From Inia geoffrensis (taxonomy: Eukaryota; Chordata; Mammalia; Artiodactyla; Iniidae), in contig CM070913.1 in assembly GCA_036417435.1 (NCBI GenBank), positions 2,036,680 to 2,100,679 on the forward strand: a DNA stretch of 64,000 nt, given 5' to 3'. Numbering within the stretch: position 1 is the stretch's first letter; each line of letters starts with the position of its first letter. Of the stretch, positions 1-10,424 are shown one piece after another. The translations under genes and the position numbers were made by a program. Under the pieces are notes generated by a model. That model searched no databases, had not been told where the DNA came from, and saw only the letters and a program-made list of their open reading frames with translations.

Positions 1-54
1 TAAGCTAAATCCCCTTATAAAAATAAATTTGAGAAAGAAAACACAAGGACTGTG

Positions 55-826
55 AAATAGAGAGAAATTCTTAAATAAGTCCTTCAGGGCTTGTGTGGAA
101 TCTTGGATTTACCACCTCTACATCCACAGCCGTGGGAGAGATAAGGCTGGACACTTGGGGCTGATGCTATTGGTGAGGGAATGCAGACCCTTTGAGGTAA
201 TGGTGCATGGTTCCCATTCCACGGGTCCCAAATCTCCACGTTTAAGGGATTTATCCTTCAGCTAAAATATTCATGGAAAAGCCAGAATATGGTCCACGAA
301 GTGATCAGGCAAAGTTTCTAAAACTCATCGCCATTTTCGAACCCTGGGGCTCGAGTTCGCCGTTCCAGAGGCCATATTAACATTCTCCCCACTTGGAGAG
401 TCAGTGCCTTTGACCTCTTGTTTCGCACACTTTGCAATTTCGGTAGAAGATGATCAGGAATAAGGAGAACCAATGAGCGGCTAACTCGATGTGTTTGGAC
501 GGGCACATTGAACTCTGATTTCCCTACAGGAAGAAGAGTTCACCAAAGGCTCAGCGTGCCATGCCGGAACGAGATTAGGGCCTGAAGCAATTCTTCGGGT
601 TTGCGGTCAGCTCACAAGAAAGCGAGTTGAGAAAAGGAGATTTCTGGCACCGTAACTCACAATCCTGCAGAGTTCCAAATGACCCCTATCATCCAAAAAT
701 TTATTGAAGGAAGGCTGTGAGGAGGACTTGAACGCGACGCAGAATTGCAGAAAACAGATATCGGGGGGTAGATAAGAATTGCTCTGAAAGCGTAGGAAAA
801 GAGGCAGCAGTTCGACAGTGATGCAC
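55..826. other. Unassigned left half of the unit (representative, unit 1)
   Basis: About 770 bp between the L1 tail and the palindrome, present in all units. I do not recognise it. It is less A-rich than the L1 half and keeps many CpGs, for example atcgccattttcgaaccc and ctcgagttcgccg around 328-361. Two minus-strand frames (62 codons at 318-506, 109 codons at 607-936) are open in most units. Their variants between units are mainly amino-acid-changing (EYIQ/EHIQ, LPPD/LPHD, CVAF/CVTF), and they are frame-shifted in units 3 and 7 and truncated in unit 17. I therefore do not call them genes. The segment could be an old non-LTR, LTR or unique sequence captured with the L1. Confidence 0.6.
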
Positions 827-898
827 TTGGCCAAAAAGGGCGTATGCGTTATTTCCTGAATATATTCAGGAAAAAACGCATACGCCCTTTTTGGCCAA
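827..898. repeat. 72-bp palindrome, unit 1 copy (one mismatch)
   Basis: Arms of 36 bp meet with no spacer. The left arm starts ttggccaaaaagggcg and the right arm ends cgccctttttggccaa. The only mismatch is A at 851 facing A at 874. It sits exactly between the unassigned left half and the L1 half. A zero-spacer inverted repeat of this size can extrude as a cruciform or fold as a hairpin when single-stranded. Confidence 0.97.
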
Positions 899-899
899 C

Positions 900-1415
900 C
901 AAGCAAGCCTGCAATGGAAATCCGCACTACAAGCAACTCTCACTTCCCACCGATCAAAAGGGCCCTCCGAAAAATAGTGTAAAATCCAGAGAGGCAGGAC
1001 AGGCCATGGAGAACCCGCAGCCTTGTTATGCTGATGGGCGGGATGTAAATTGCCAACAGCCACTCTGGAGAAGTGGATGGTGTTTCCTGGAACAAAGAGA
1101 AAACCTATCTAGAGAGCCTAGAGCACTTCCACTTATGGTGCCATAGATTCGGAAAATTTAAATGAAAAAGACACAGCCACACCAAAGTTTGGGGCTGCTC
1201 TCTTGACGGGAACCTTGACTATGGTAGAACTTCAATAGCCCAGAAAGAGAAAAATGGATATAAAAGTTGTGGTACATCCCTACAATGGAATATCACTCAA
1301 CAATGAAATCAATGGCAACAGACCAGTAGCAGCATAATGAGTGGATTTAGTTACGATGATTCTAAGTGAAATAAGTCCCACAGAAAAAGAAACATCATAA
1401 GGTATCACGAATACC
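900..1415 (+). pseudogene. L1 ORF2 C-terminal relic, nonsense-riddled
   Basis: In one reading frame (phase of the 844 ATG) unit 1 encodes an uninterrupted stretch to a TAG at 1144. It includes QQPLWRSGWCFLEQ, which resembles the conserved 'QPLWR..W.FL' region of L1 ORF2p. In the same frame, beyond several stops, lies WI*KLWYIPTMEYHS, which matches the ORF2 C-terminal 'WYI.TMEYYS' motif. So the original frame is still in register with nonsense codons rather than scrambled. In unit 3 an extra A near 4,725 breaks the register. The same ~84-100-codon 5' part stays open in most units, but this follows from the units being near-identical. In unit 13 it ends early at a TAA (gaaaactaagc, near 21,946). 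No function is expected. Confidence 0.8.
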
Positions 1416-1438
1416 GGGAACGTAAACACGGCTACGCG
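1408..1438. other. CpG cluster in the L1 3' UTR relic (representative)
   Basis: Six CpGs lie within 31 bp (1408, 1415, 1421, 1429, 1435, 1437), including an acgcgt MluI site. The cluster recurs in every unit. The only losses I noticed are acgcatg in unit 3 (near 4,912), acgtgtg in unit 6 (near 10,122), and ggaatgtaaac in units 33 and 36. Confidence 0.85.
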
Positions 1439-1705
1439 TGAACTGCATTACAAAACACAACAGAGTCTCACATTTACAAAAGAAACTGATGCTTGCTTAA
1501 GGGGAAAGGAGAGTGGGGAGGCTGCATAAAACCAGAGGTTGATATTAGGACAGATACCATTCCATAAGCCAAATATCTATTAGACAAGACCTCCTCCTCG
1601 CTCAACCACATGGACTCAGCACCCCGTGTTCAAAACCGAGGAATATACCTGACTATGAAGAAAATTAAAACCCATACATTTATAGGTCTCCATAAGAAAA
1701 TCATT

Positions 1706-1725
1706 TGTGTACAGCAGCATACACA
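1706..1725. repeat. Short hairpin near the unit junction
   Basis: The sequence tgtgta-cagcagca-tacaca gives a 6-bp stem with an 8-base loop in the L1 3' UTR relic, just before the unit boundary. It is repeated in the units. It probably reflects the original L1 3' UTR and is small enough to be chance. Confidence 0.5.
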
Positions 1726-1737
1726 CAGCAGTGTACA

Positions 1738-3474
1738 TAAGCTAAATCCCCTTATAAAAATAAATTTGAGAAAGAAAACACAAGGACTGTGAAATAGAGA
1801 GAAATTCTTAAATAAGTCCTTCAGGGCTTGTGTGGAATCTTGGATTTACCACCTCTACATCCACAGCCGTGGGAGAGATAAGGCTGGACACTTGGGGCTG
1901 ATGCTATTGGTGAGGGAATGCAGACCCTTTGAGGTAATGGTGCATGGTTCCCATTCCACGGGTCCCAAATCTCCACGTTTAAGGGATTTATCCTTCAGCT
2001 AAAATATTCATGGAAAAGCCAGAATATGGTCCACGAAGTGATCAGGCAAAGTTTCTAAAACTCATCGCCATTTTCGAACCCTGGGGCTCGAGTTCGCCGT
2101 TCCAGAGGCCATATTAACATTCTCCCCACTTGGAGAGTCAGTGCCTTTGACCTCTTGTTTCGCACACTTTGCAATTTCGGTAGAAGATGATCAGGAATAA
2201 GGAGAACCAATGAGCGGCTAACTCGATGTGTTTGGACGGGCACATTGAACTCTGATTTCCCTACAGGAAGAAGAGTTCACCAAAGGCTCAGCGTGCCATG
2301 CCGGAACGAGATTAGGGCCTGAAGCAATTCTTCGGGTTTGCGGTCAGCTCACAAGAAAGCGAGTTGAGAAAAGGAGATTTCTGGCACCATAACTCACAAT
2401 CCTGCAGAGTTCCAAATGACCCCTATCATCCAAAAATTTATTGAAGGAAGGCTGTGAGGAGGACTTGAACGTGACGCAGAATTGCAGAAAACAGATATCG
2501 GGGGGTAGATAAGAATTGCTCTGAAAGCGTAGGAAAAGAGGCAGCAGTTCGACAGTGATGCACTTGGCCAAAAAGGGCATATGCGTTTTTTCCTGAATAT
2601 ATTCAGGAAAAAACGCATACGCCCTTTTTGGCCAACCAAGCAAGCCTGCAATGGAAACCCGCACTACAAGCAACTCTCACTTCCCACCGACCAAAAGCGC
2701 CCTCCGAAAAAAAGTGTAAAATCCAGAGAGGCAGGACAGGCCATGGAGAACCGGCAGCCTTGTTATGCTGATGGGCGGGATGTAAATTGCCAACAGCCAC
2801 TCTGGAGAAGTGGATGGTGTTTCCTGGAACAAAGAGAAAACCAAGCTAGAGAGCCTAGGGCACTTCCCCTTATGGTGCCATAGATTCGGAAAATTTAAAT
2901 GAAAAAGACACAGCCACACCAAAGTTTAGGGCTGCTCTCTTGACGGGAACCTTGACTATGGTACAACTTCAATAGCCCAGAAAGAGAAAAATGGATATAA
3001 AAGTTGTGGTACATCCCTACAATGGAATATCACTCAACAATGAAATCAATGGCAACAGACCAGTAGCAGCATAATGAGTGGATTTAGTTATGATGATTCT
3101 AAGTGAAATAAGTCACACAGAAAAAGAAACATCATAAGGTATCACGAATACCGGGAACGTAAACACGGCTACGCGTGAACTGCATTACAAAACACAACAG
3201 AGTCTCACATTTACAAAAGAAACTGATGCTTGCTTAAGGGGAAAGGAGAGTGGGGAGGCTGCATAAAACCAGAGGTTGATATTAGGACAGATACCATTCC
3301 ATAAGCCAAATATCTATTAGACAAGACCTCCTCCTCGCTCAACCACATGGACTCAGCACCCCGTGTTCAAAACTGAGGAATATACCTGACTATGAAGAAA
3401 ATTAAAACCCATACATTTATAGGTCTCCTTAAGAAAATCATTTGTGTACAGCAGCATACACACAGCAGTGTACA
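1738..3474 (+). repeat. Satellite unit 2 (class 1)
   Basis: Length 1,737. Palindrome 2564-2635 has A at 2579 (gggcatatg), shared only with unit 6. It also shares aaaactgagg (3,371) and the unit-end tacatacgct with unit 6. It shares ccgaccaaaagcg with unit 4. Confidence 0.97.
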
Positions 3475-4160
3475 TACGCTAAATCCCCTTATAAAAATAA
3501 ATTTGAAAAAGAAAACACAAGGACTGTGAAATAGAGAGAAATTCTTAAATAAGTCCTTCAGGGCTTGTGTGGAATCTTGGATTTACCACCTCTACATCCA
3601 CAGCCGTGGGAGAGATAAGGCTGGACACTTGGGGCTGAGGCTATTGGTGAGGGAATGCAGACCCTTTGAGGTAATGGTGCATGGTTCCCATTCCACGGGT
3701 CCCAAATCTCCACGTTTAAGGGATTTATCCTTCACCTAAAATATGCATGGAAAAGCCAGAATATGGTCCACGAAGTGATCAGGCAAAGTTTCTAAAACTC
3801 ATCGCCATTTTCGAACACTGGGGCTCGAGTTCGCCGTTCCAGAGGCCATATTAACATTCGCCCCACTTGGAGAGTCAGTGCCTTTGACCTCTTGTTTCGC
3901 ACACTTTGCAATTTCGGTAGAAGATGATCAGGAATAAGGAGAACCAATGAGCGGCTAACTCGATGTGTTTGGACGGGCACATTGAAATCTGATTTCCCTA
4001 CAGGAAGAAGAGTTCACCAAAGGCTCAGCGTGCCATGCCGGAACGAGATTAGGGCCTGAAGCAATTCTTCGGGTTTGCGGTCAGCTCACAAGAAAGCGAG
4101 TTGAGAAAAGGAGATTTCTGGCACCGTAACTCACAATCCTGCAGAGTTCCAACATGACCC
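3350..4160 (+). repeat. Four-unit (6,950-bp) repeat, first copy
   Basis: Private markers aaaactgagg (3,371), tacatacgct (3,471), ctgaggctatt, ttcacctaaa, cattcgcccc and caacatgaccc (near 4,152) all recur 6,950 bp downstream at 10,300-11,110. A further shared marker is the palindrome variant at 2579 and 9529. Sequence in between on the unit 2 and unit 6 right halves is less alike, so the shared block is patchy. Confidence 0.85.
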
Positions 4161-5213
4161 CTATCATCCAAAAATTTATTGAAGGAAGGCTGTGAGGAGG
4201 ACTTGAACGCGACGCAGAATTGCAGAAAACAGATATCGGGGGGTAGATAAGAATTGCTCTGAAAGCGTAGGAAAAGAGGCAGCAGTTCGACAGTGATGCA
4301 CTTGGCCAAAAAGGGCGTATGCGTTTTTTCCTGAATATATTCAGGAAAAAACGCATACGCCCTTTTTGGCCAACCAAGCAAGCCTGCAATGGAAATCCGC
4401 ACTACAAGCAACTCTCACTTCCCACCGATCAAAAGGGCCCTCCGAAAAAAAGTGTAAAATCCAGAGAGGCAGGACAGGCCATGGAGAACCGGCAGCCTTG
4501 TTATGCTGATGGGCGGGATGTAAATTGCCAACAGCCACTCTGGAGAAGTGGATGGTGTTTCCTGGAACAAAGAGAAAACCAAGCTAGAGAGCCTAGGGCA
4601 CTTCCACTTATGGTGCCATAGATTCGGAAAATTTAAATGAAAAAGACACAGCCACACCAAAGTTTGGGGCTGCTCTCTTGACGGGAACCTTGACTATGGT
4701 ACAACTTCAATAGCCCAGAAAGAGAAAAAATGGATATAAAAGTTGTGGTACATCCCTACAATGGAATATCACTCAACAATGAAATCAATGGCAACAGACC
4801 AGTAGCAGCATAATGAGTGGATTTAGTTACGATGATTCTAAGTGAAATAAGTCACACAGAAAAAGAAACATCATAAGCTATCACGAATACCGGGAACGTA
4901 AACACGGCTACGCATGAACTGCATTACAAAACACAACAGAGTCTCACATTTACAAAAGAAACTGATGCTTGCTTAAGGGGAAAGGAGAGTGGGGAGGCTG
5001 CATAAAACCAGAGGTTGATATTAGGACAGATACCATTCCATAAGCCAAATATATATTAGACAAGACCTCCTCCTCGCTCAACCACATGGACTCAGCACCC
5101 CGTGTTCAAAACCGAGGAATATACCTGACTATGAAGAAAATTAAAACCCATACATTTATAGGTCTCCTTAAGAAAATCATTTGTGTACAGCAGCATACAC
5201 ACAGCAGTGTACA
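3475..5213 (+). repeat. Satellite unit 3 (class 1)
   Basis: Length 1,739, the longest unit. One extra base lies in caacatgaccc near 4,152 and one extra A in gagaaaaaatgg near 4,725. Palindrome 4302-4373 is perfect. Its left half carries ctgaggctatt, ttcacctaaa and cattcgcccc, all shared with unit 7. Confidence 0.97.
4302..4373. repeat. Perfect 72-bp palindrome (unit 3)
   Basis: All 36 base pairs between the two arms are complementary, and the centre is cctgaatatattcagg. The copies in unit 4 (6040-6111) and unit 5 (7777-7848) are also perfect. All other copies carry one to four mismatches, so this is the best candidate for the ancestral form. Confidence 0.98.
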
Positions 5214-6950
5214 TAAGCTAAATCCCCTTATAAAAATAAATTTGAAAAAGAAAACACAAGGACTGTGAAATAGAGAGAAATTCTTAAATAAGTCCTTCAG
5301 GGCTTGTGTGGAATCTTGGATTTACCACCTCTACATCCACAGCCGTGGGAGAGATAAGGCTGTACACTTGGGGCTGATGCTATTGGTGAGGGAATGCAGA
5401 CCCTTTGCGGTAATGGTGCATGGTTCCCATTCCACAGGTCCCAAATCTCCACGTTTAAGAGATTTATCCTTCAGCTAAAATATGCATGGAAAACCCAGAA
5501 TATGGTCCACGAAGTGATCAGGCAAAGTTTCTAAAACTCATCGCCATTTTCGAACCCTGGGACTCGAGTTCGCCGCTCCAGAGGTCATATTAACATTCTC
5601 CCCACTTGGAGAGTCAGTGCCTTTGACCTCTTGTTTCGCACACTTTGCAATTTTGGTAGAAGATGATCAGGAATAAGGAGAACCAATGAGCGGCTAACTC
5701 GATGTGTTTGGACGGGCACATTGAACTCTGATTTCCCTACAGGAAGAAGAGTTCACCAAAGGCTCAGCGTGCCATGCCGGAACGAGATTAGGGCCTGAAG
5801 CAATTCTTCGGGTTTGCGGTCAGCTCACAAGAAAGCGAGTTGAGAAAAGGAGATTTCTGGCACCATAACTCACAATCCTGCAGAGTTCCAAATGACCCCT
5901 ATCATCCAAAAATTTATTGAAGGAAGGCTGTGAGGAGGACTTGAACGCGACGCAGAATTGCAGAAAACAGATATCGGGGGGTAGATAAGAATTGCTCTGA
6001 AAGCGTAGGAAAAGAGGCAGCAGTTCGACAGTGATGCACTTGGCCAAAAAGGGCGTATGCGTTTTTTCCTGAATATATTCAGGAAAAAACGCATACGCCC
6101 TTTTTGGCCAACCAAGCAAGCCTGCAATGGAAATCCGCACTACAAGCAACTCTCACTTCCCACCGACCAAAAGCGCCCTCCGAAAAAAAGTGTAAAATCC
6201 AGAGAGGCAGGACAGGCCATGGAGAACCGGCAGCCTTGTTATGCTGATGGGCGGGATGTAAATTGCCAACAGCCACTCTGGAGAAGTGGTTGGTGTTTCC
6301 TGGAACAAAGAGAAAACCAAGCTAGAGAGCCTAGGGCACTTCCACTTATGGTGCCATAGATTCGGAAAATTTAAATGAAAAAGACACAGCCACACCAAAG
6401 TTTGGGGCTGCTCTCTTTACGGGAACCTTGACTATGGTACAACTTCAATAGCCCAGAAAGAGAAAAATGGATATAAAAGTTGTGGTACATCCCTACAATG
6501 GAATATCACTCAACAATGAAATCAATGGCAACAGACCAGTAGCAGCATAATGAGTGGATTTAGTTACGATGATTCTAAGTGAAATAAGTCACACAGAAAA
6601 AGAAACATCATAAGGTATCACGAATACCGGGAACGTAAACACGGCTACGCGTGAACTGCATTACAAAACACAACAGAGTCTCACATTTACAAAAGAAACT
6701 GATGCTTGCTTAAGGGGAAAGGAGAGTGGGGAGGCTGCATAAAACCAGAGGTTGATATTAGGACAGATACCATTCCATAAGCCAAATATCTATTAGACAA
6801 GACCTCCTCCTCGCTCAACCACATGGACTCAGCACCCCGTGTTCAAAACCGAGGAATATACCTGACTATGAAGAAAATTAAAACCCATACATTTATAGGT
6901 CTCCATAAGAAAATCATTTGTGTACAGCAGCATACACACAGCAGTGTACA
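5214..6950 (+). repeat. Satellite unit 4 (class 1)
   Basis: Length 1,737. Palindrome 6040-6111 is perfect. Private variants are ctgtacac, ctttgcggtaa, ccacaggtcc, ttaagagatt, gaggtcatatt and gtggttggtg. Confidence 0.97.
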
Positions 6951-8687
6951 TAAGCTAAATCCCCTTATAAAAATAAATTTGAAAAAGAAAACACAAGGAC
7001 TGTGAAATAGAGAGAAATTCTTAAATAAGTCCTTCAGGGCTTGTGTGGAATCTTGGATTTACCACCTCTACATCCACAGCCGTGGGAGAGATAAAGCTGG
7101 ACACTTGGGGCTGATGCTATTGGTGAGGGAATGCAGACCCTTTGAGGTAATGGTGCATGGTTCCCATTCCACGGGTCCCAAATCTCCACGTTTAAGGGAT
7201 TTATCCTTCAGCTAAAATATTCATGGAAAAGCCAGAATATGGTCCACGAAGTGATCAGGCAAAGTTTCTAAAACTCATCGCCATTTTCGAACACTGGGGC
7301 TCGAGTTCGCCGTTCCAGAGGCCATATTAACATTCTCCCCACTTGGAGAGTCAGTGCCTTTGACCTCTTGTTTCGCACACTTTGCAATTTCGGTAGAAGA
7401 TGATCAGGAATAAGGAGAACCAATGAGCGGCTAACTCGATGTGTTTGGACGGGCACATTGAACTCTGATTTCCCTACAGGAAGAAGAGTTCACCAAAGGC
7501 TCAGCGTGCCATGCCGGAAGGAGATTAGGGCCTGAAGCAATTCTTCGGGTTTGCGGTCAGCTCACAAGAAAGCGAGTTGAGAAAAGGAGATTTCTGGCAC
7601 CGTAACTCACAATCCTGCAGAGTTCTAAATGACCCCTATCATCCAAAAATTTACTGATGAAAGGCTGTGAGGAGGACTTGAATGCGACGTAGAATTGCAG
7701 AAAACAGATATCGGGGGGTAGATAAGAATTGCTCTGAAAGCGTAGGAAAAGAGGCAGCAGTTCGACAGTGATGCACTTGGCCAAAAAGGGCGTATGCGTT
7801 TTTTCCTGAATATATTCAGGAAAAAACGCATACGCCCTTTTTGGCCAACCAAGCAAGCCTGCAATGGAAATCCGCACTACAAGCAACTCTCACTTCCCAC
7901 CGATCAAAAGGGCCCTCCGAAAAAAAGTGTAAAATCCAGAGAGGCAGGACAGGCCATGGAGAACCGGCAGCCTTGTTATGCTGATGGGCGGGATGTAAAT
8001 TGCCAACAGCCACTCTGGAGAAGTGGATGGTGTTTCCTGGAACAAAGAGAAAACCAAGCTAGAGAGCCTAGGGCACTTCCACTTATGGTGCCATAGATTC
8101 GGAAAATTTAAATGAAAAAGACACAGCCACACCAAAGTTTCGGGCTGCGCTCTTTACGGGAACCTTGACTATGGTACAACTTCAATAGCCCAGAAAGAGA
8201 AAAATGGATATAAAAGTTGTGGTACATCCCTACAATGGAATATCACTCAACAATGAAATCAATGGCAACAGACCAGTAGCAGCATAATGAGTGGATTTAG
8301 TTACGATGATTCTAAGTGAAATAAGTCACACAGAAAAAGAAACATCATAAGCTATCACGAATACCGGGAACGTAAACACGGCTACGCGTGAACTGCATTA
8401 CAAAACACAACAGAGTCTCACATTTACAAAAGAAACTGATGCTTGCTTAAGGGGAAAGGAGAGTGGGGAGGCTGCATAAAACCAGAGGTTGATATTAGGA
8501 CAGATACCATTCCATAAGCCAAATATCTATTAGACAAGACCTCCTCCTCGCTCAACCACATGGACTCAGCACCCCGTGTTCAAAACCGAGGAATATACCT
8601 GACTATGAAGAAAATTAAAACCCATACATTTATAGGTCTCCATAAGAAAATCATTTGTGTACAGCAGCATACACACAGCAGTGTACA
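6951..8687 (+). repeat. Satellite unit 5 (class 1)
   Basis: Length 1,737. Palindrome 7777-7848 is perfect. Private variants are gataaagctgg, ggaaggagatt, gttctaaatg, ttactgatgaaagg, aatgcgacgtag and gtttcgggctg. Confidence 0.97.
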
Positions 8688-10424
8688 TAAGCTAAATCCC
8701 CTTATAAAAATAAATTTGAAAAAGAAAACACAAGGACTGTGAAATAGAGAGAAATTCTTAAATAAGTCCTTCAGGGCTTGTGTGGAATCTTGGATTTACC
8801 ACCTCTACATCCACAGCCGTGGGAGAGATAAGGCTGGACACTTGGGGCTGATGCTATTGGTGAGGGAATGCAGACCCTTTGAGGTAATGGTGCATGGTTC
8901 CCATTCCACGGGTCCCAAATCTCCACGTTTAAGGGATTTATCCTTCAGCTAAAATATGCATGGAAAACCCAGAATATGGTCCACGAAGTGATCAGGCAAA
9001 GTTTCTAAAACTCATCGTCATTTTCGAACCCTGGGGCTCGAGTTCGCCGTTCCAGAGGCCATATTAACATTCTCCCCACTTGGAGAGTCAGTGCCTTTGA
9101 CCTCTTGTTTCGCACACTTTGCAATTTCGGTAGAAGATGATCAGGAATAAGGAGAACCAATGAGCGGCTAACTCGATGTGTTTGGACGGGCACATTGAAC
9201 TCTGATTTCCCTACAGGAAGAAGAGTTCACCAAAGGCTCAGCGTGCCATGCCGGAACGAGATTAGGGCCTGAAGCAATTCTTCGGGTTTGCGGTCAGCTC
9301 ACAAGAAAGCGAGTTGAGAAAAGGAGATTTCTGGCACCGTAACTCACAATCCTGCAGAGTTCCAAATGACCCCTATCATCCAAAAATTTATTGAAGGAAG
9401 GCTGTGAGGAGGACTTGAACGCGACACAGAATTGCAGAAAACAGATATCGGGGTGTAGATAAGAATTGCTCTGAAAGCGTAGGAAAAGAGGCAGCAGTTC
9501 GACAGTGATGCACTTGGCCAAAAAGGGCATATGCGTTTTTTCCTGAATATATTCAGGAAAAAACGCATACGCCCTTTTTGGCCAACCAAGCAAGCCTGCA
9601 ATGGAAATCCGCACTACAAGCAACTCTCACTTCCCACCGATCAAAAGGGCCCTCCGAAAAAAAGTGTAAAATCCAGAGAGGCAGGACAGGCCATGGAGAA
9701 CCGGCAGCCTTGTTATGCTGATGGGCGGGATGTAAATTGCCAACAGCCACTCTGGAGAAGTGGATGGTGTTTCCTGGAACAAAGAGAAAACCAAGCTAGA
9801 GAGCCTAGGGCACTTCAACTTATGGTGCCATAGATTCGGAAAATTTAAATGAAAAAGACACAGCCACACCAAAGTTTGGGGCTGCTCTCTTGACGGGAAC
9901 CTTGACTATGGTACAACTTCTATAGCCCAGAAAGAGAAAAATGGATATAAAAGTTGTGGTACATCCCTACAATGGAATATCACTCAACAATGAAATCAAT
10001 GGCAACAGACCAGTAGCAGCATAATGAGTGGATTTAGTTACGATGATTCTAAGTGAAATAAGTCACACAGAAAAAGAAACATCATAAGCTATCACGAATA
10101 CCGGGAACGTAAACACGGCTACGTGTGAACTGCATTACAAAACACAACAGAGTCTCACATTTACAAAAGAAACTGATGCTTGCTTAAGGGGAAAGGAGAG
10201 TGGGGAGGCTGCATAAAACCAGAGGTTGATATTAGGACAGATACCATTCCATAAGCCAAATATCTATTAGACAAGACCTCCTCCTCGCTCAACCACATGG
10301 ACTCAGCACCCCGTGTTCAAAACTGAGGAATATACCTGACTATGAAGAAAATTAAAACCCATACATTTATAGGTCTCCTTAAGAAAATCATTTGTGTACA
10401 GCAGCATACACACAGCAGTGTACA
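8688..10424 (+). repeat. Satellite unit 6 (class 1)
   Basis: Length 1,737. Palindrome 9514-9585 has A at 9529, as in unit 2. Private variants are atcgtcattt, gcgacacag, ggggtgtag, cttcaacttatgg and acttctatagcc. Confidence 0.97.

Larger units (their letters stand above)
1..1737 (+). repeat. Satellite unit 1 (class 1)
   Basis: Length 1,737. Palindrome 827-898, one mismatch. Private changes in the L1 half include acctatct near 1,107, ggtagaac at 1,223 and gtcccacag near 1,375. Its tail reads ttgagaaag, shared only with the start of unit 2. Confidence 0.97.
899..1790 (+). mobile_element. Representative LINE-1 3' end (ORF2 C-terminal region, 3' UTR, A-rich tail)
   Basis: Shown for unit 1; the same segment follows the palindrome in every unit. 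Reading + strand, the order of recognisable L1 landmarks is preserved. A gcaatggaaatc stretch lies near 909. A gatgggcgggatgtaaattg stretch at 1032-1051 resembles the L1 'ggtggga-atgtaaattg' region. The bases agccactctggag follow at 1058. The bases ggtacatccctacaatgg at 1271 are followed by aatatcactca. Then come aagtgaaataagtca and a 3' UTR ending in taaaaataaattt and an A-rich run at about 1755-1780. The alignment is from memory of mammalian L1 consensus sequence and by eye, with gaps of some tens of bases. The element is 5'-truncated inside ORF2, so it has no endonuclease or reverse transcriptase catalytic region. It cannot be active. Confidence 0.85.

Noticed and set aside
607..936. Minus-strand 109-codon frame open in most units
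   Set aside because: It crosses the palindrome into the antisense of the L1 relic. Differences between units are largely amino-acid-changing, and the frame is shifted in units 3 and 7 and truncated in unit 17. Its persistence is explained by near-identity of the units, not by selection.
1259..1265. tataaaa in every unit (TATA-like)
   Set aside because: It falls inside the degraded L1 ORF2 region, in the codons of the WI*KLWYI motif, with no other promoter element. It is expected by chance in A-rich sequence.
1..1737. Unit length as ten nucleosomes (about 174 bp each)
   Set aside because: Numerology only. I see no ~174-bp internal periodicity in the unit.
1610..1792. Recurrent 60-codon + strand frame starting MDSAPRVQNRG
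   Set aside because: It lies wholly in the L1 3' UTR relic and runs into the A-rich tail. It is broken by a stop in units 2, 6 and 11. It is a shadow of the repeat.
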